Assembly (NCBI RefSeq): GCF_900103585.1
Contig: NZ_FNHV01000001.1
Coordinates: forward strand, 265,326 to 329,325
Direction of reading: 5' to 3'
Length of the DNA: 64,000 nt
Source: Streptomyces sp. cf386
GTDB taxonomy: Bacteria; Actinomycetota; Actinomycetes; Streptomycetales; Streptomycetaceae
Shown here: positions 19,319 through 28,267 of the stretch, in pieces
Layout of the letters: each line of letters opens with the position of its first letter
How positions within the stretch are numbered: the stretch's first letter is position 1
Program-made: the position numbers and the translations under genes
Notes under the pieces: generated by a model
Databases searched by the model: none
What the model saw: only the letters and a program-made list of their open reading frames with translations
Told to the model about the DNA's origin: nothing

Positions 19319-22306
19319 TCACAGCGGCTGCGGTTCGAAGTCCCAGTGCGGGCGCACCCGCCGCTGCGCGTCCCGGGTGTGCGGGTGCTCGGGGCCGAGG
19401 ATGTCGTCGAACGCACGGACCGCGTCCCGCTCGTGGCCGGCGGCCTCAACGGCCTGGCCCAGACCGCGCAGATCGTCGGCCAGGGCGGTCCTGGCCGCCA
19501 GGGTCAGCGGATGCACGTCACCGAGCACCCGGGCGGCGCGCCGTACGGTGTCCCGGCTGAGCTCGTACGCGCCCTGGACGTCGTAGGCGCGGCTGCGGGC
19601 GGCGCTGACGTTCAGGGCACATCCGAGGGTCCACGGATGGTCGTCGTCCAGCGCCTCGCCCATGTCCCGCAGCGCCGCCTCGGCCAGCCGCAGGGCCTGC
19701 TGGTGGTCGCCCGCGTGCCCGAGCGCCAGGCCCAGGTTGCCCAACGTGCCGATGGTGTACGGGTGTCGGGGTCCCAGCAGGCGGCCGTACTGCACCGCGA
19801 CGGACTCGGCGGACCGCAGACCGGCGCCCAGTTCGCCGTGTTCGCGCAGGAAGGTGGCGTAGTCGGCCTCGACGGCGAGGGTGTCGGGGTGGTCGGGGCC
19901 GAGAACCTGGGCGGCCCGGCGGGCCGCTCCGGACAGCCGCTCGCCGGCCTCCGCGATGTCTCCGGCCCGGCGGCGGGACACGCCGAGCTGGTGGTCCGCC
20001 ATGATGGACTGCGGATGGCGTTCGTCCGAGATCTGCCGCAGCGTGCGCACGATCTGCTCGAGCCGCGAGACGGACTCCGGGTAGTCGCCGAGCAGACGGA
20101 TCAGCCGGGCGTACACCGTCCCGGAGAGCAGCGTGAGGTGGTGCTGGGAGCGCAGTCGGCGCTGGCGGATCTGGAGTACGTCCCGGTGGATGGCACGGGC
20201 CTCCGTGTAGCGGCCGAGCAGGAGCAGGGCGAGGCCATGGTTGTGGCGGGAGGCCAGGGTCTGCGGAGCCTCCGTGCCGAACTGGTCGGCGAAGCGCGCC
20301 GCCGCCTCCTTGAACAGGTCCCGGGCCGGCTGGAACCGGCCGAGGGCGAGCAGGGTGCTGCCCAACCCGTCCTTGGCGCGCAGCAGTTCGGGGTGTTCCT
20401 CGGGCCGTACGGCGGCGAGCCGGTGCACCACCGCACGGCCGCGTTCCTCGGCCTCGGGGTAGCGGCCGGCCTGCCGCAGGATGTGGCACAGCCGGTGCTG
20501 CAGCATCAGCAGGGCGCCGTGGGCGGGATCCAGGTGCCGCTGCCAGTGTTCGAGCACCTCGTCGCAGAGTTTCAGGGCGGTGCGGTACTCGCCCCGCACT
20601 CGCAGGTACTCGATGCAGTTGAGCACCAGTTCCTGCACGGCCGTGCGGGTCGAGTCGAGGGCCCCGGCGAACTCCAGGTGCGGCAGCAGCAGCGCGTAGC
20701 GCTCCCAGTCGCGGGTGTCCCCCGGCCGTCGGGGGTCCGCGCCGACGAGTACCTGGCAGGCGATCTCGGCGTAGGCCTGGCGCTCCTGCTCGCCGAGTGC
20801 CTCGCGCAGGAACCGGTGGTAGAGCCGGTGCATCCGGACCTGTTCGACCGCCGGATTGTCCGCCAGTTCCTGCTCGTAGTCCAGGCGGACCGCGGTGTAC
20901 TCGGACAGCCGGCGCAGCGCCAGGTGCCAGGAGCGCGGGTCGCGGACCAGGTCGTCCAGCGACTCGGGCAGATCCCCGTAGCGGACTTCGGTGAGCAGCC
21001 GTACGGGGATCTCGTTGGGCGAGAAGAAGGCCAGCAGGCTCAGCAGCTCCGCGGCCTTGGGGTGGCGCTCGCGGAGGGTGGCGAGGGTGGTCGTCCAGGT
21101 GGTGCGGAAGCCCAGCGGGTAGCCGACGTCGGTCTCCCCAGTCTCGGGGGGATCGGAGGCGCCGCGCAGCCGCCGTACGTACTCCTGCGTCGGCACCTCG
21201 TTGGCGTGCAGCCAGGCGGCCGTCTGGGCGAGCAGCAGCGGCAGGTCCTGGACGGAGGAGGCCAGTTCGTCGGCCTCGCCGGGCGTGAGGCGGGGGGCCC
21301 GGCGGCGAACGTAGGCGACACTCTCCAGTCGGGTGAAGGGGCGGATGTCCAGCACGCGGGTGCCCGGTACGGCGGACCAGTCCGGGGTGCTGGCGGTGAG
21401 CAGGACGTGGGTGTGCCGGTCCGGCAGCAGGTCGGTCAGCTGGGCGGGCTCCTCGGCACCGTCGAAGACCAGCAGCCACCGCCCGTTCGAGGTGGACCGC
21501 GCGGCCTCGTACAGGGCCCTGATCCGCTCTCCGATGCGCTCGCTCACGGGCAGTCCCAGCCGGGGGGCCAGCGCGGCAAGCCGTTCGCGGGCCTTGGCGC
21601 GGTGCGTGGCGTCGATCCACCACACCACGTCGTAGTCGTTGCCGAAGCGGTGGGTGTACTCGGCTGCTATCTGTGTCTTGCCGGTTCCGCTGCTGCCGTG
21701 CAGCACGATCCGGGTGACGGGCTGCGGCTCCTGCCATGTGGCGGTCAACAGAGCGCGGATCTGCTCCAGTTCGGCGTCCCGGCCGGTGAAGCGGCGGTTG
21801 CGGCGGAAGGTGTCGAGTACCGCGGGCGGCTCGTTGGGGAAGCGGGGCCCGGCAGCGGACGCCGGCCTCAGCGGGTCGGCGGGGTCGATGGAGAGCCTGC
21901 GCAGCAGCCTGCGGACCGCCTCCTGTTCGTCCAGGTCGTGCAGGTCGGCGGGGTTCAGCAGGGACACGGAGTCGGGCACCGGCAGGGTGGCGACGCTGAC
22001 CGCCGCGAACCGGTCGGTGTGCCGGGGCACGGTCCGCCGCAGCACTCGGTCCCAGTCGTCCTCCGGGATGGGGCCGAGGCCGAAGTACCAGTTGTCGAGG
22101 ACCAGAACGATGCAGCCGGGGGCGGCGAGCAGGGCCTCGAACTCCTCCTCGAAGGGCACGTCCACCCGGGGGTCCCAGCGCTGCATGGCCACCTTGTGAC
22201 CGCGCGCGGTCAGCTGGTGTCCGACCCAGGCCGCCCACGGCCGGTTGAACCCGGCGTAGCTGATGGTGAAGTGCCGGCCGCCCTCGGCCGTGCTCCGGCT
22301 GTCCAT
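19319..22306 (-). CDS. TIR-like/NB-ARC/TPR protein 2 (FxSxx-COOH system TPR family)
   Basis: A 995-residue paralogue of its two neighbours. It starts with a TIR-like domain (HFTISYAGFNRPWAAWV, residues 12-28), then an FTGRD linker, an ATPase with Walker A GSSGTGKT (about 202-209), Walker B WLLVFDGAEE, LPLLLAQTAAWL, and MHRLYHRFLR as the MHD-like motif. Ten or so TPR units follow, several carrying the GP.HP.T pattern seen in kinesin-light-chain-type repeats. The C-terminus is HWDFEPQPL. ATG 22306 is preceded by AAGGAGA. The position of the TIR catalytic Glu holds Leu (W-D-R-V-L), so it probably is not an NADase. Confidence 0.88.
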   Translation of the reverse strand: MDSRSTAEGGRHFTISYAGFNRPWAAWVGHQLTARGHKVAMQRWDPRVDVPFEEEFEALLAAPGCIVLVLDNWYFGLGPIPEDDWDRVLRRTVPRHTDRFAAVSVATLPVPDSVSLLNPADLHDLDEQEAVRRLLRRLSIDPADPLRPASAAGPRFPNEPPAVLDTFRRNRRFTGRDAELEQIRALLTATWQEPQPVTRIVLHGSSGTGKTQIAAEYTHRFGNDYDVVWWIDATHRAKARERLAALAPRLGLPVSERIGERIRALYEAARSTSNGRWLLVFDGAEEPAQLTDLLPDRHTHVLLTASTPDWSAVPGTRVLDIRPFTRLESVAYVRRRAPRLTPGEADELASSVQDLPLLLAQTAAWLHANEVPTQEYVRRLRGASDPPETGETDVGYPLGFRTTWTTTLATLRERHPKAAELLSLLAFFSPNEIPVRLLTEVRYGDLPESLDDLVRDPRSWHLALRRLSEYTAVRLDYEQELADNPAVEQVRMHRLYHRFLREALGEQERQAYAEIACQVLVGADPRRPGDTRDWERYALLLPHLEFAGALDSTRTAVQELVLNCIEYLRVRGEYRTALKLCDEVLEHWQRHLDPAHGALLMLQHRLCHILRQAGRYPEAEERGRAVVHRLAAVRPEEHPELLRAKDGLGSTLLALGRFQPARDLFKEAAARFADQFGTEAPQTLASRHNHGLALLLLGRYTEARAIHRDVLQIRQRRLRSQHHLTLLSGTVYARLIRLLGDYPESVSRLEQIVRTLRQISDERHPQSIMADHQLGVSRRRAGDIAEAGERLSGAARRAAQVLGPDHPDTLAVEADYATFLREHGELGAGLRSAESVAVQYGRLLGPRHPYTIGTLGNLGLALGHAGDHQQALRLAEAALRDMGEALDDDHPWTLGCALNVSAARSRAYDVQGAYELSRDTVRRAARVLGDVHPLTLAARTALADDLRGLGQAVEAAGHERDAVRAFDDILGPEHPHTRDAQRRVRPHWDFEPQPL

Positions 22307-22359
22307 GCGCCTGGTCTCCTTGGCGGCCGCCGTACCGGGTGCGGCGTCCTGGTGAGGGG

Positions 22360-25300
22360 TCAGATGGGCTGCGGTTCGAAGTCCCAGTGCGGTCGCCTCA
22401 GCGCCTCCGCCGACCTGGTGTGCGGATGCTGCGGCCCGAGGGTGTCCCGGAGCCGGGTGACGGTCTCCTGCCGCAGCGCCTCGGCTTCCTCGGTCCGGCC
22501 CAGTGTGCGCAGGTCGCAGGCGCGGGCTGTGGCGGCGGCGAGGGTGAGGGGGTGTTCCGCGCCGAGCCGGCGGCCGGCGGCCTCGAGGAGGTCCGTGTCG
22601 TGCGCCAGCGCGCTCGACGTCTGCCCCGACAGGGCCAGCCCGGCGGCCAGGTTGAGGCGGCAGCCGAGGGCCCAGGGATGATCGTCGCCGACAGCGCGGC
22701 TCATCAGCCGCCAGGCGGTGAGTGCGGAGGCGTCGGCCTCGCCGCGTTCGTCGCCGTCGGCCCACTGGGCGAGGGCGAGGTTGCCGAGCGAGCCCGCGGT
22801 GTAGGGGTGATCGGGGCCCAGCAGGCGCAGATAACGTTCGGAGACGGTGCGGGTCAGCTCATGGGCCTGGCGCGGGTTGCCCGCGCGCAGCAGGGTGGCC
22901 CGGTCGGAGGCCATCATCAGCGTCTCGGGGTGGAGTTCGCCCTGCCGCTGCTGTGAGCGGCCGACGACACTGGTGAAAAGGGCCGCTGCCGCCTCCAGTT
23001 GCCCGTCCCGCCGCAGGCACTGGGCGAGGTTGTGCTCGGCACGCAGGGTCTGCGGATGGTGGGGGCCGAGGACGCGGCTGTGCAGCCGCGCGTTCTGTTC
23101 CTGCAGGATCAGCGCCTGACGGAAGCGTCCGAGGAGCCGGGTCATCCAGGCCAGACAGAGGCCGGAGTACAGCGTCTGGTAGTGGTCGGGACCCAGCCTG
23201 CGGATGCGCAGGTCGAACAACTCCTGGTGGATCGCCCGGGATTCGGCGTAGCGGCCGAGCAGGCCGAGGGTCAGTGCCATGTTGCTCTTGGCGTTGAGCG
23301 CGTACGGCTCCTGGGGTCCGGACCGGTTCGCGTGACCCCGCCAGACCTCGTCGAACAACTCCCGGGACCGCTCGAACTGGCCCAGGGCCATCAGGGTGCC
23401 GCCCAGCCCGTCCTTGGCGCGCAGCAGTTCCGGGTCGTCGGGCTCGCGGGTGCCGGCGAGCTGTTCCACCACGGTCTTGCCGACGGCCTCCGCGTCCCGG
23501 TAACGCCCCACGCGGCGCAACAGGTTGGCGTACTGGTGCACCAGGACCAGCATGTCCGCGTCGGTCTCCGAACGGCGGGGCCGCCAGCGGGCCACTGCCT
23601 GCTGGCACAGACGCAGTCCGGTGTCGTACTCACCGCGCAGCCGGAGGGTGTCGACGCAGTCCAGCACCAGCTTGCGCACCCCGCGTTCGTCGCGGTCGAG
23701 TGTGCCCGCGAAGTCGAGATGCGGGATGAGCTGGGTGTACGCGGGCCATTCGCGTCGGTCCGCCGGCCGGCCGGGGTTGGCGGCGGCCAGGACCCCGCAG
23801 GCAGCGGCGGACAGCTCCGCCCAGCGTCGGCCGGTGAGGTTGCCGCGGATGAAGCGGTGGTAGAGCCGGTGCATCTGGGCGGACTCGACGCCCCATTCCA
23901 GCGACGGGTCCTGGGTGTAGCTCAGATGGATCGCGGTGAGGTCGGCGAGACCGGCCAGGGCGGTCTGCCAGCGGGTGGAGTCGGACACGGTGCGGGCGAG
24001 ACTGCCGGGCCGGAACACACCGGCCGGGGCGGCGGCGATGAGCCGCAGCGGGATGGCGTCCGGCGAGAACATGACCATGAGCTCGATGAGTTCGGCGGCC
24101 TCCGGGTGGCGCTCCCTGAGGGTGTTGAGCAACAGGACCCAGGTGCGTACGAAGCCGACCGGGTAGTCGTCCTCGATCCGTAGCTCGAACTCCTCCGGGG
24201 ACTGCCGATCCAGCGCCTCCAGGTAAGCGTCGACGGACTCGCCGGGGTTGGCGCTCAGCCAGGCGGTGGTCTGGGCCAGCACGAGCGGCAGGTCCTGGGC
24301 GGCCTCGGCCAGGCGGTCGGTCTGGGCCTCGGTGCACCTCGGGGCCCGGCGGCGGATGAAGGCGGCACTCTCCTTTCTGGTGAATGTGCGGACGGTGTAC
24401 TCCTGGAAGCCGAGCATGCCGGCCCAGTCGCGGCTGAGGCTGGTGACGAGCACATCGCCGCGGCCTTCGGGGAGAAGATCGCGGATCTCGCCCACGTCGT
24501 CCGCGGCGTCGAAGATCAGCAACCAGCGTTGGCGCGGCCCGCTCCGGCCGCGCAGGGCGCTGTGCACGGCGCGGACGCGCTCGCCGACGTCACGGCCCAC
24601 CGCCAGTTCGAGATGGACGGCCAACGCAGCGAACTCCTCGCGGGCGGTGGGGCCGGCCTTGACCCACCACACGACGTCGTATCCGTCGCCGTAGCGATGG
24701 GTGTACTCGACGGCCAGCTGGCTCTTGCCGACGCCCGAGATGCCGTGCAGGACGACCCGGGCGCCGGTGGGGCCGGGTTCGGCCAGCAGTTCGGAGAGTT
24801 CCTCCAGGTCGTCCTTGCGACCGGTGAAGTGGACGTTGCGTCGGGGTGTCTCGCGTGCCTGGGGCGGATCGTTGGGGAAGCGGGGGCCGTCGGCGTGCCG
24901 GGATTCCGGGCGGTCCTCGATGCCGAGCGTCTCCAGGACCTTGCGCCGGGCCTCGCCCTCGTCGAGTCCGGCCACGTCCACGGGGCGCAGCAGGGCCGTG
25001 GCGCCGGGCAGCGGCTCGCTCAGGGCGATGGCGGCGAAGCGGTGCCGGTGCGGGGCGACGACCAGCCGGAAGGCCTGGGACCACTCCGACTCGTCGTGCA
25101 GGTCGGCCCGCAGGGCGCGCTCGTTGATGAGCAGGAGCACCTGGCCCGGGGCGGCCAGCAGGGCGGCCAGGGACTCGGTGGGGGTGCGGGAGGCGGTGTC
25201 CCAGTGGAGCACGGTGGTGGTGCAGCCGGCCCGTTCGATCTGGTGGGCGGCCCACTGGGCCCATGGGCGGCTCTCGCCTGCGAAGCAGATGCTGATGTGC

Positions 25301-26241
25301 CCGGCGGCACGGCGCTGGGAGCCGTCGTCCTCCCCGGGCTGCGCGGTCCGGGCCGGGCGGTCCGCCGACAGAGTGGGTGAGGGCTGCGGGACCATCGGGG
25401 AGGGCAGTTCGTACGTCGCTCCGTCCGCGGTGTGCAGCAGTCCTCCGGCGGGGCCCACCCACTCCTCCACGGCCATGTCCCGGCCCACGAGAATGGTCCG
25501 GACGGAGCTGGACGTGACCAGTTCCACGACCCGTGGATCGGTGTCCGGGACGGTGATGGCGAACTGGTCGGGGCCGAGGGGGGTGTCGCTGAGCATCAGG
25601 CGCGGGCCGTCCCAGCCGAGGTGCAGCCGTGCCTTGGGCAACCCCTCGGCGATGACGGCGACGTCGGCGAGTACGAGCCGCTGCGGGCGCGGCGGGGTGG
25701 GCGGGTCGTGGGAGAGCCGCACCGCGGAGAGGGTCAGCAGCTGCCAGGCGGTGGTCGAGCGCTGCACGCGCTCCGGAAAGCTCTCCCAGGCTTCGGTGAA
25801 CCAGGTGGCGACACCCTCGCGTTCCTCCTCGACCAGGGCGCGCAGGGCGGGCTGCAGAGTCTCGTCGATGTGCCGGTCGGCCTCGGGGTGCCCACTGACG
25901 GCCTGCCAGATCGCCGTCTCCTGGGCGACCATGGCGGGAGACTGTCCCGCGCGCAGCTTCTGAAAGGTGGGCCACAGACGGTGGACGGGATCGCCCTCGC
26001 CCGCCTGCCGCAGTTTCTCGGCGAGTTCGGCGCGCAGCTCGCCGAGCAGTTGCGGGTTGAGCACGACGTAGCCGAACCCCCGATGAGTGACCAGGTCCCC
26101 GAACCAGAGGTCGACTTCGGCGGCGACATCGAGGCCGGGTGCCGCCCGCAGGCGGACCGCTCGCATCAGCTCCGGGTCGATCCGGGCGGCGATGCTGAGC
26201 AGCACCGCCAGGGGTCGGCCCGGCCGTGACCGCCCGCTCAA
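22360..26241 (-). CDS. TIR-like/NB-ARC/TPR protein 1 with SAV_2336-like N-terminal extension
   Basis: The largest of the three paralogues (about 1,293 residues). TTG 26241 overlaps the stop of the vWA gene by 4 bp (TTGA) and has GGGGA upstream; no ATG or GTG fits better. Residues 1 to about 300 (IDPELMRAVRLRAAPGLDVA, then EVDLWFGDLV) resemble the part that follows the vWA domain in SAV_2336-type proteins. A TIR-like domain begins near 315 (HISICFAGESRPWAQW), Walker A GISGVGKS near 499, the MHD-like MHRLYHRFIR near 789, then TPRs and the HWDFEPQPI tail. It looks like a fusion of a vWA-partner module to an NLR-like body. Confidence 0.85.
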   Translation of the reverse strand: MSGRSRPGRPLAVLLSIAARIDPELMRAVRLRAAPGLDVAAEVDLWFGDLVTHRGFGYVVLNPQLLGELRAELAEKLRQAGEGDPVHRLWPTFQKLRAGQSPAMVAQETAIWQAVSGHPEADRHIDETLQPALRALVEEEREGVATWFTEAWESFPERVQRSTTAWQLLTLSAVRLSHDPPTPPRPQRLVLADVAVIAEGLPKARLHLGWDGPRLMLSDTPLGPDQFAITVPDTDPRVVELVTSSSVRTILVGRDMAVEEWVGPAGGLLHTADGATYELPSPMVPQPSPTLSADRPARTAQPGEDDGSQRRAAGHISICFAGESRPWAQWAAHQIERAGCTTTVLHWDTASRTPTESLAALLAAPGQVLLLINERALRADLHDESEWSQAFRLVVAPHRHRFAAIALSEPLPGATALLRPVDVAGLDEGEARRKVLETLGIEDRPESRHADGPRFPNDPPQARETPRRNVHFTGRKDDLEELSELLAEPGPTGARVVLHGISGVGKSQLAVEYTHRYGDGYDVVWWVKAGPTAREEFAALAVHLELAVGRDVGERVRAVHSALRGRSGPRQRWLLIFDAADDVGEIRDLLPEGRGDVLVTSLSRDWAGMLGFQEYTVRTFTRKESAAFIRRRAPRCTEAQTDRLAEAAQDLPLVLAQTTAWLSANPGESVDAYLEALDRQSPEEFELRIEDDYPVGFVRTWVLLLNTLRERHPEAAELIELMVMFSPDAIPLRLIAAAPAGVFRPGSLARTVSDSTRWQTALAGLADLTAIHLSYTQDPSLEWGVESAQMHRLYHRFIRGNLTGRRWAELSAAACGVLAAANPGRPADRREWPAYTQLIPHLDFAGTLDRDERGVRKLVLDCVDTLRLRGEYDTGLRLCQQAVARWRPRRSETDADMLVLVHQYANLLRRVGRYRDAEAVGKTVVEQLAGTREPDDPELLRAKDGLGGTLMALGQFERSRELFDEVWRGHANRSGPQEPYALNAKSNMALTLGLLGRYAESRAIHQELFDLRIRRLGPDHYQTLYSGLCLAWMTRLLGRFRQALILQEQNARLHSRVLGPHHPQTLRAEHNLAQCLRRDGQLEAAAALFTSVVGRSQQRQGELHPETLMMASDRATLLRAGNPRQAHELTRTVSERYLRLLGPDHPYTAGSLGNLALAQWADGDERGEADASALTAWRLMSRAVGDDHPWALGCRLNLAAGLALSGQTSSALAHDTDLLEAAGRRLGAEHPLTLAAATARACDLRTLGRTEEAEALRQETVTRLRDTLGPQHPHTRSAEALRRPHWDFEPQPI

Positions 26242-27239
26242 GGCCGGGTCCCCAGCGCCATGCCGACGGTTGTGCCGCGGTCCCAGGACAGCATGGGCAG
26301 CAGCCCGCGTGCCCAGCGTGGCCAGTACCGCTGGGGCAGGGGCACCAGGGCCACGGGGGCACAGCCGCGCTGACGGATCGTGTCGATGGTGGCGCGCCAC
26401 TCCTGTTCGGTGGCGCGCCAGGGGTTCAGGACGGGGCCGCCGGCCCCGAGGTCGGAGAGGATCAGGACCCGCGCGCCCGGCCTCGGTGGCCGGTAGGGCC
26501 GCTGCCAGGTGGCCCGGGAGCCGGGGCCCGCACCGCGCACGGGTACATCGGCGAAGCGCAGCACCTGGGTGCCGGCGACACCGGCGAGCGCCCGGATGTG
26601 GCCGATGACGTCCTCCACGTCCCGCGCGAAGGGCTCCATCGCGCCGGAGGTGTCGGCGAGGATCTGCACGCCGTGCCGCAGGGTGGGCAGCGGCAGCCGG
26701 GGAATGGCGGTCAGCGGGCGGGCGTGGGCCAGTTCCTCCGTGGCGCGCTCGACGTCGAGTTCTCCCTCATGGGTGACCCGGGAGAGCACCATGGTGAGCA
26801 GTGCGGCCGTGGAGCGCGGTGCGAGCAGTGGCAGGTGCGGAGGCCGCCGGCCGGCCTGGTCCCGGCCACGGGGGCGGGGCAGCGTCGGCGTGGTCCAACG
26901 ATGGGGCGACCGGGGCCGCTCGTCGACGGGAACGAGGACGGTGACCGTCTCGGAGCAGGCCGGCCGGTCGCTCTGCCCGAAGACCGACGGGTCGGCGTCC
27001 GGTTGTGGCCGTTCGGGGTCCTCCTCTCGCGCCGGCGCCTGCCATCCGGGAGCATCGGAACGGGCCGGTTCGGGGCCGGGGCGCGGGGGTTCGGCCGGTA
27101 AGCCGCCCATGCCGAGCAGGGCCGCGATCCGGGCGTAGTCCTCGGCGGAGCGGGCGCCCAGGGCCCGGGCGGCCCGGGCGACGTCTCCCAGCCAGATCTC
27201 GCCGCCCGGGAGGTCTTCCCTCCAGGCCTCGCCCCTCAT
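26238..27239 (-). CDS. vWA-domain protein (SAV_2336-related)
   Basis: A 333-residue protein with a short helical N-terminus (15-45), a Pro/Arg-rich linker (50-140) and a von Willebrand factor A domain from about 185. Its metal-adhesion site reads DTSGAM (196-201), with Ala where the last Ser of DxSxS usually stands. The second strand VLILSDLGAGGP also fits vWA. ATG 27239 overlaps the MoxR stop by 4 bp (ATGA), and its own stop overlaps the next start by 4 bp. MoxR-vWA pairs form chaperone-like complexes; the C-terminal part typical of longer SAV_2336 proteins appears on the next gene product. Confidence 0.82.
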   Translation of the reverse strand: MRGEAWREDLPGGEIWLGDVARAARALGARSAEDYARIAALLGMGGLPAEPPRPGPEPARSDAPGWQAPAREEDPERPQPDADPSVFGQSDRPACSETVTVLVPVDERPRSPHRWTTPTLPRPRGRDQAGRRPPHLPLLAPRSTAALLTMVLSRVTHEGELDVERATEELAHARPLTAIPRLPLPTLRHGVQILADTSGAMEPFARDVEDVIGHIRALAGVAGTQVLRFADVPVRGAGPGSRATWQRPYRPPRPGARVLILSDLGAGGPVLNPWRATEQEWRATIDTIRQRGCAPVALVPLPQRYWPRWARGLLPMLSWDRGTTVGMALGTRP

Positions 27240-28267
27240 GCCGGGTCACCGGCCATCTGCTGCGGTTTGATCAGCACGTTGCGGGTCAGCAGCTGCCATT
27301 CTTCGCCGTCGGGGCGGATGCCCAGCGACCGGCAGGCGAGCAGGGCGTCGAGGTATTCGGCGGTGCTCGGCCGACGTACGTCCTGCATGGCGGCCTCGTC
27401 GCGGACCTCGGTCAGCTTGTCGGCCACCGACTCGGCGAGTTCCTCGTCGTCGGGTGTCACCTCGCCGGGCCAGGTCTGCATGTGCTCTTTGGCGATACGG
27501 ACGAGCATGTCCCTGTCGTGCTCGGGAAGGACGTGCACCACGCAGCGGCGCAACAGGGCCTGGGGAAGCTCGCGTTCCTCGTTGGTGGTGAGGACCACCA
27601 GGTGACGGGCCTGGCTGGCGTTCTCCCCGGTGGACTGTGGTGCGGAACCCGGCAGTTCGGGACGGATCTCCTCGCCGATCTCCGCGACGAGGAACCGGCG
27701 CAGGCCGAGCGGGACGAGGAGGCTGTTCGGTACGTCCGGATCGGCCTTGTCGATCTCGTCGATGAGGACGACGGCATGGTCGGGACTGCGATCACGGTTG
27801 ATCTTCTCGAACGGGTCCAGGCAGGGGTCGGGGATCACGGCGTCCTCCGGCCTGCCGCGCCTTCGGGCCGAACGGGGGGCCAGGGCCCACCACAGGACGC
27901 CCGGCTGGACGTAGCTGGCGTCGTCGGGCCGCTCCCCGCGGCGGGCGGCGACCTGGGCGTCACCGAGCCTGCGGACGCTGTCGAAGTTCCAGAGGAGTTC
28001 CCGCGGCTGGGTGCGGTACGAGACCACGTGCTCGTAGTACCGCCAGCCCAGTTGACGGGCGATGAACGGCGCCAGGGAGGACTTCCCGGATCCCGGCATG
28101 CCCCGCAGCAGCAGTGGCCGACCGGTGGCGAGGGCGACCTTCACCGCGAACTCCAGCTCGTACGGCATGACATACACGCGCCCGTCGCCGCGGTCGGGCG
28201 TGTCGAGCCATTCGGGCCCCGCCGTGCCGTCGCCCCGCTGTCCCCCGCCGGTCTGTTCCTGGCTCAC
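27236..28267 (-). CDS. MoxR-family AAA+ ATPase
   Basis: A 343-residue AAA+ protein: Walker A GMPGSGKS (56-63), Walker B VVLIDEIDKAD (166-176), sensor-1 TTNEERELP and an RRCVVHV arginine-finger segment, typical of MoxR proteins. They remodel protein complexes together with vWA partners. Two GTG codons follow each other; 28267 is preferred because it overlaps the TIR gene stop as GTGA and sits 6 bp from a G-run ribosome site. The downstream vWA gene is the expected partner. Within this operon it may gate the NLR-like or membrane proteins. Confidence 0.9.
   Translation of the reverse strand: MSQEQTGGGQRGDGTAGPEWLDTPDRGDGRVYVMPYELEFAVKVALATGRPLLLRGMPGSGKSSLAPFIARQLGWRYYEHVVSYRTQPRELLWNFDSVRRLGDAQVAARRGERPDDASYVQPGVLWWALAPRSARRRGRPEDAVIPDPCLDPFEKINRDRSPDHAVVLIDEIDKADPDVPNSLLVPLGLRRFLVAEIGEEIRPELPGSAPQSTGENASQARHLVVLTTNEERELPQALLRRCVVHVLPEHDRDMLVRIAKEHMQTWPGEVTPDDEELAESVADKLTEVRDEAAMQDVRRPSTAEYLDALLACRSLGIRPDGEEWQLLTRNVLIKPQQMAGDPA

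Noticed and set aside
19346..22681. 1,111-residue plus-strand frame opposite NLR-like protein 2
   Set aside because: Composition is repetitive Gly/Val/Gln with no domain motif, while the minus strand has Walker motifs, an MHD-like motif and TPRs.
26242..26400. Upstream extension of NLR-like protein 1 to 26400
   Set aside because: This part is the out-of-frame copy of the vWA gene end (Arg/His/Pro-rich); the TTG at 26241 with 4-bp overlap and ribosome site explains the start better.
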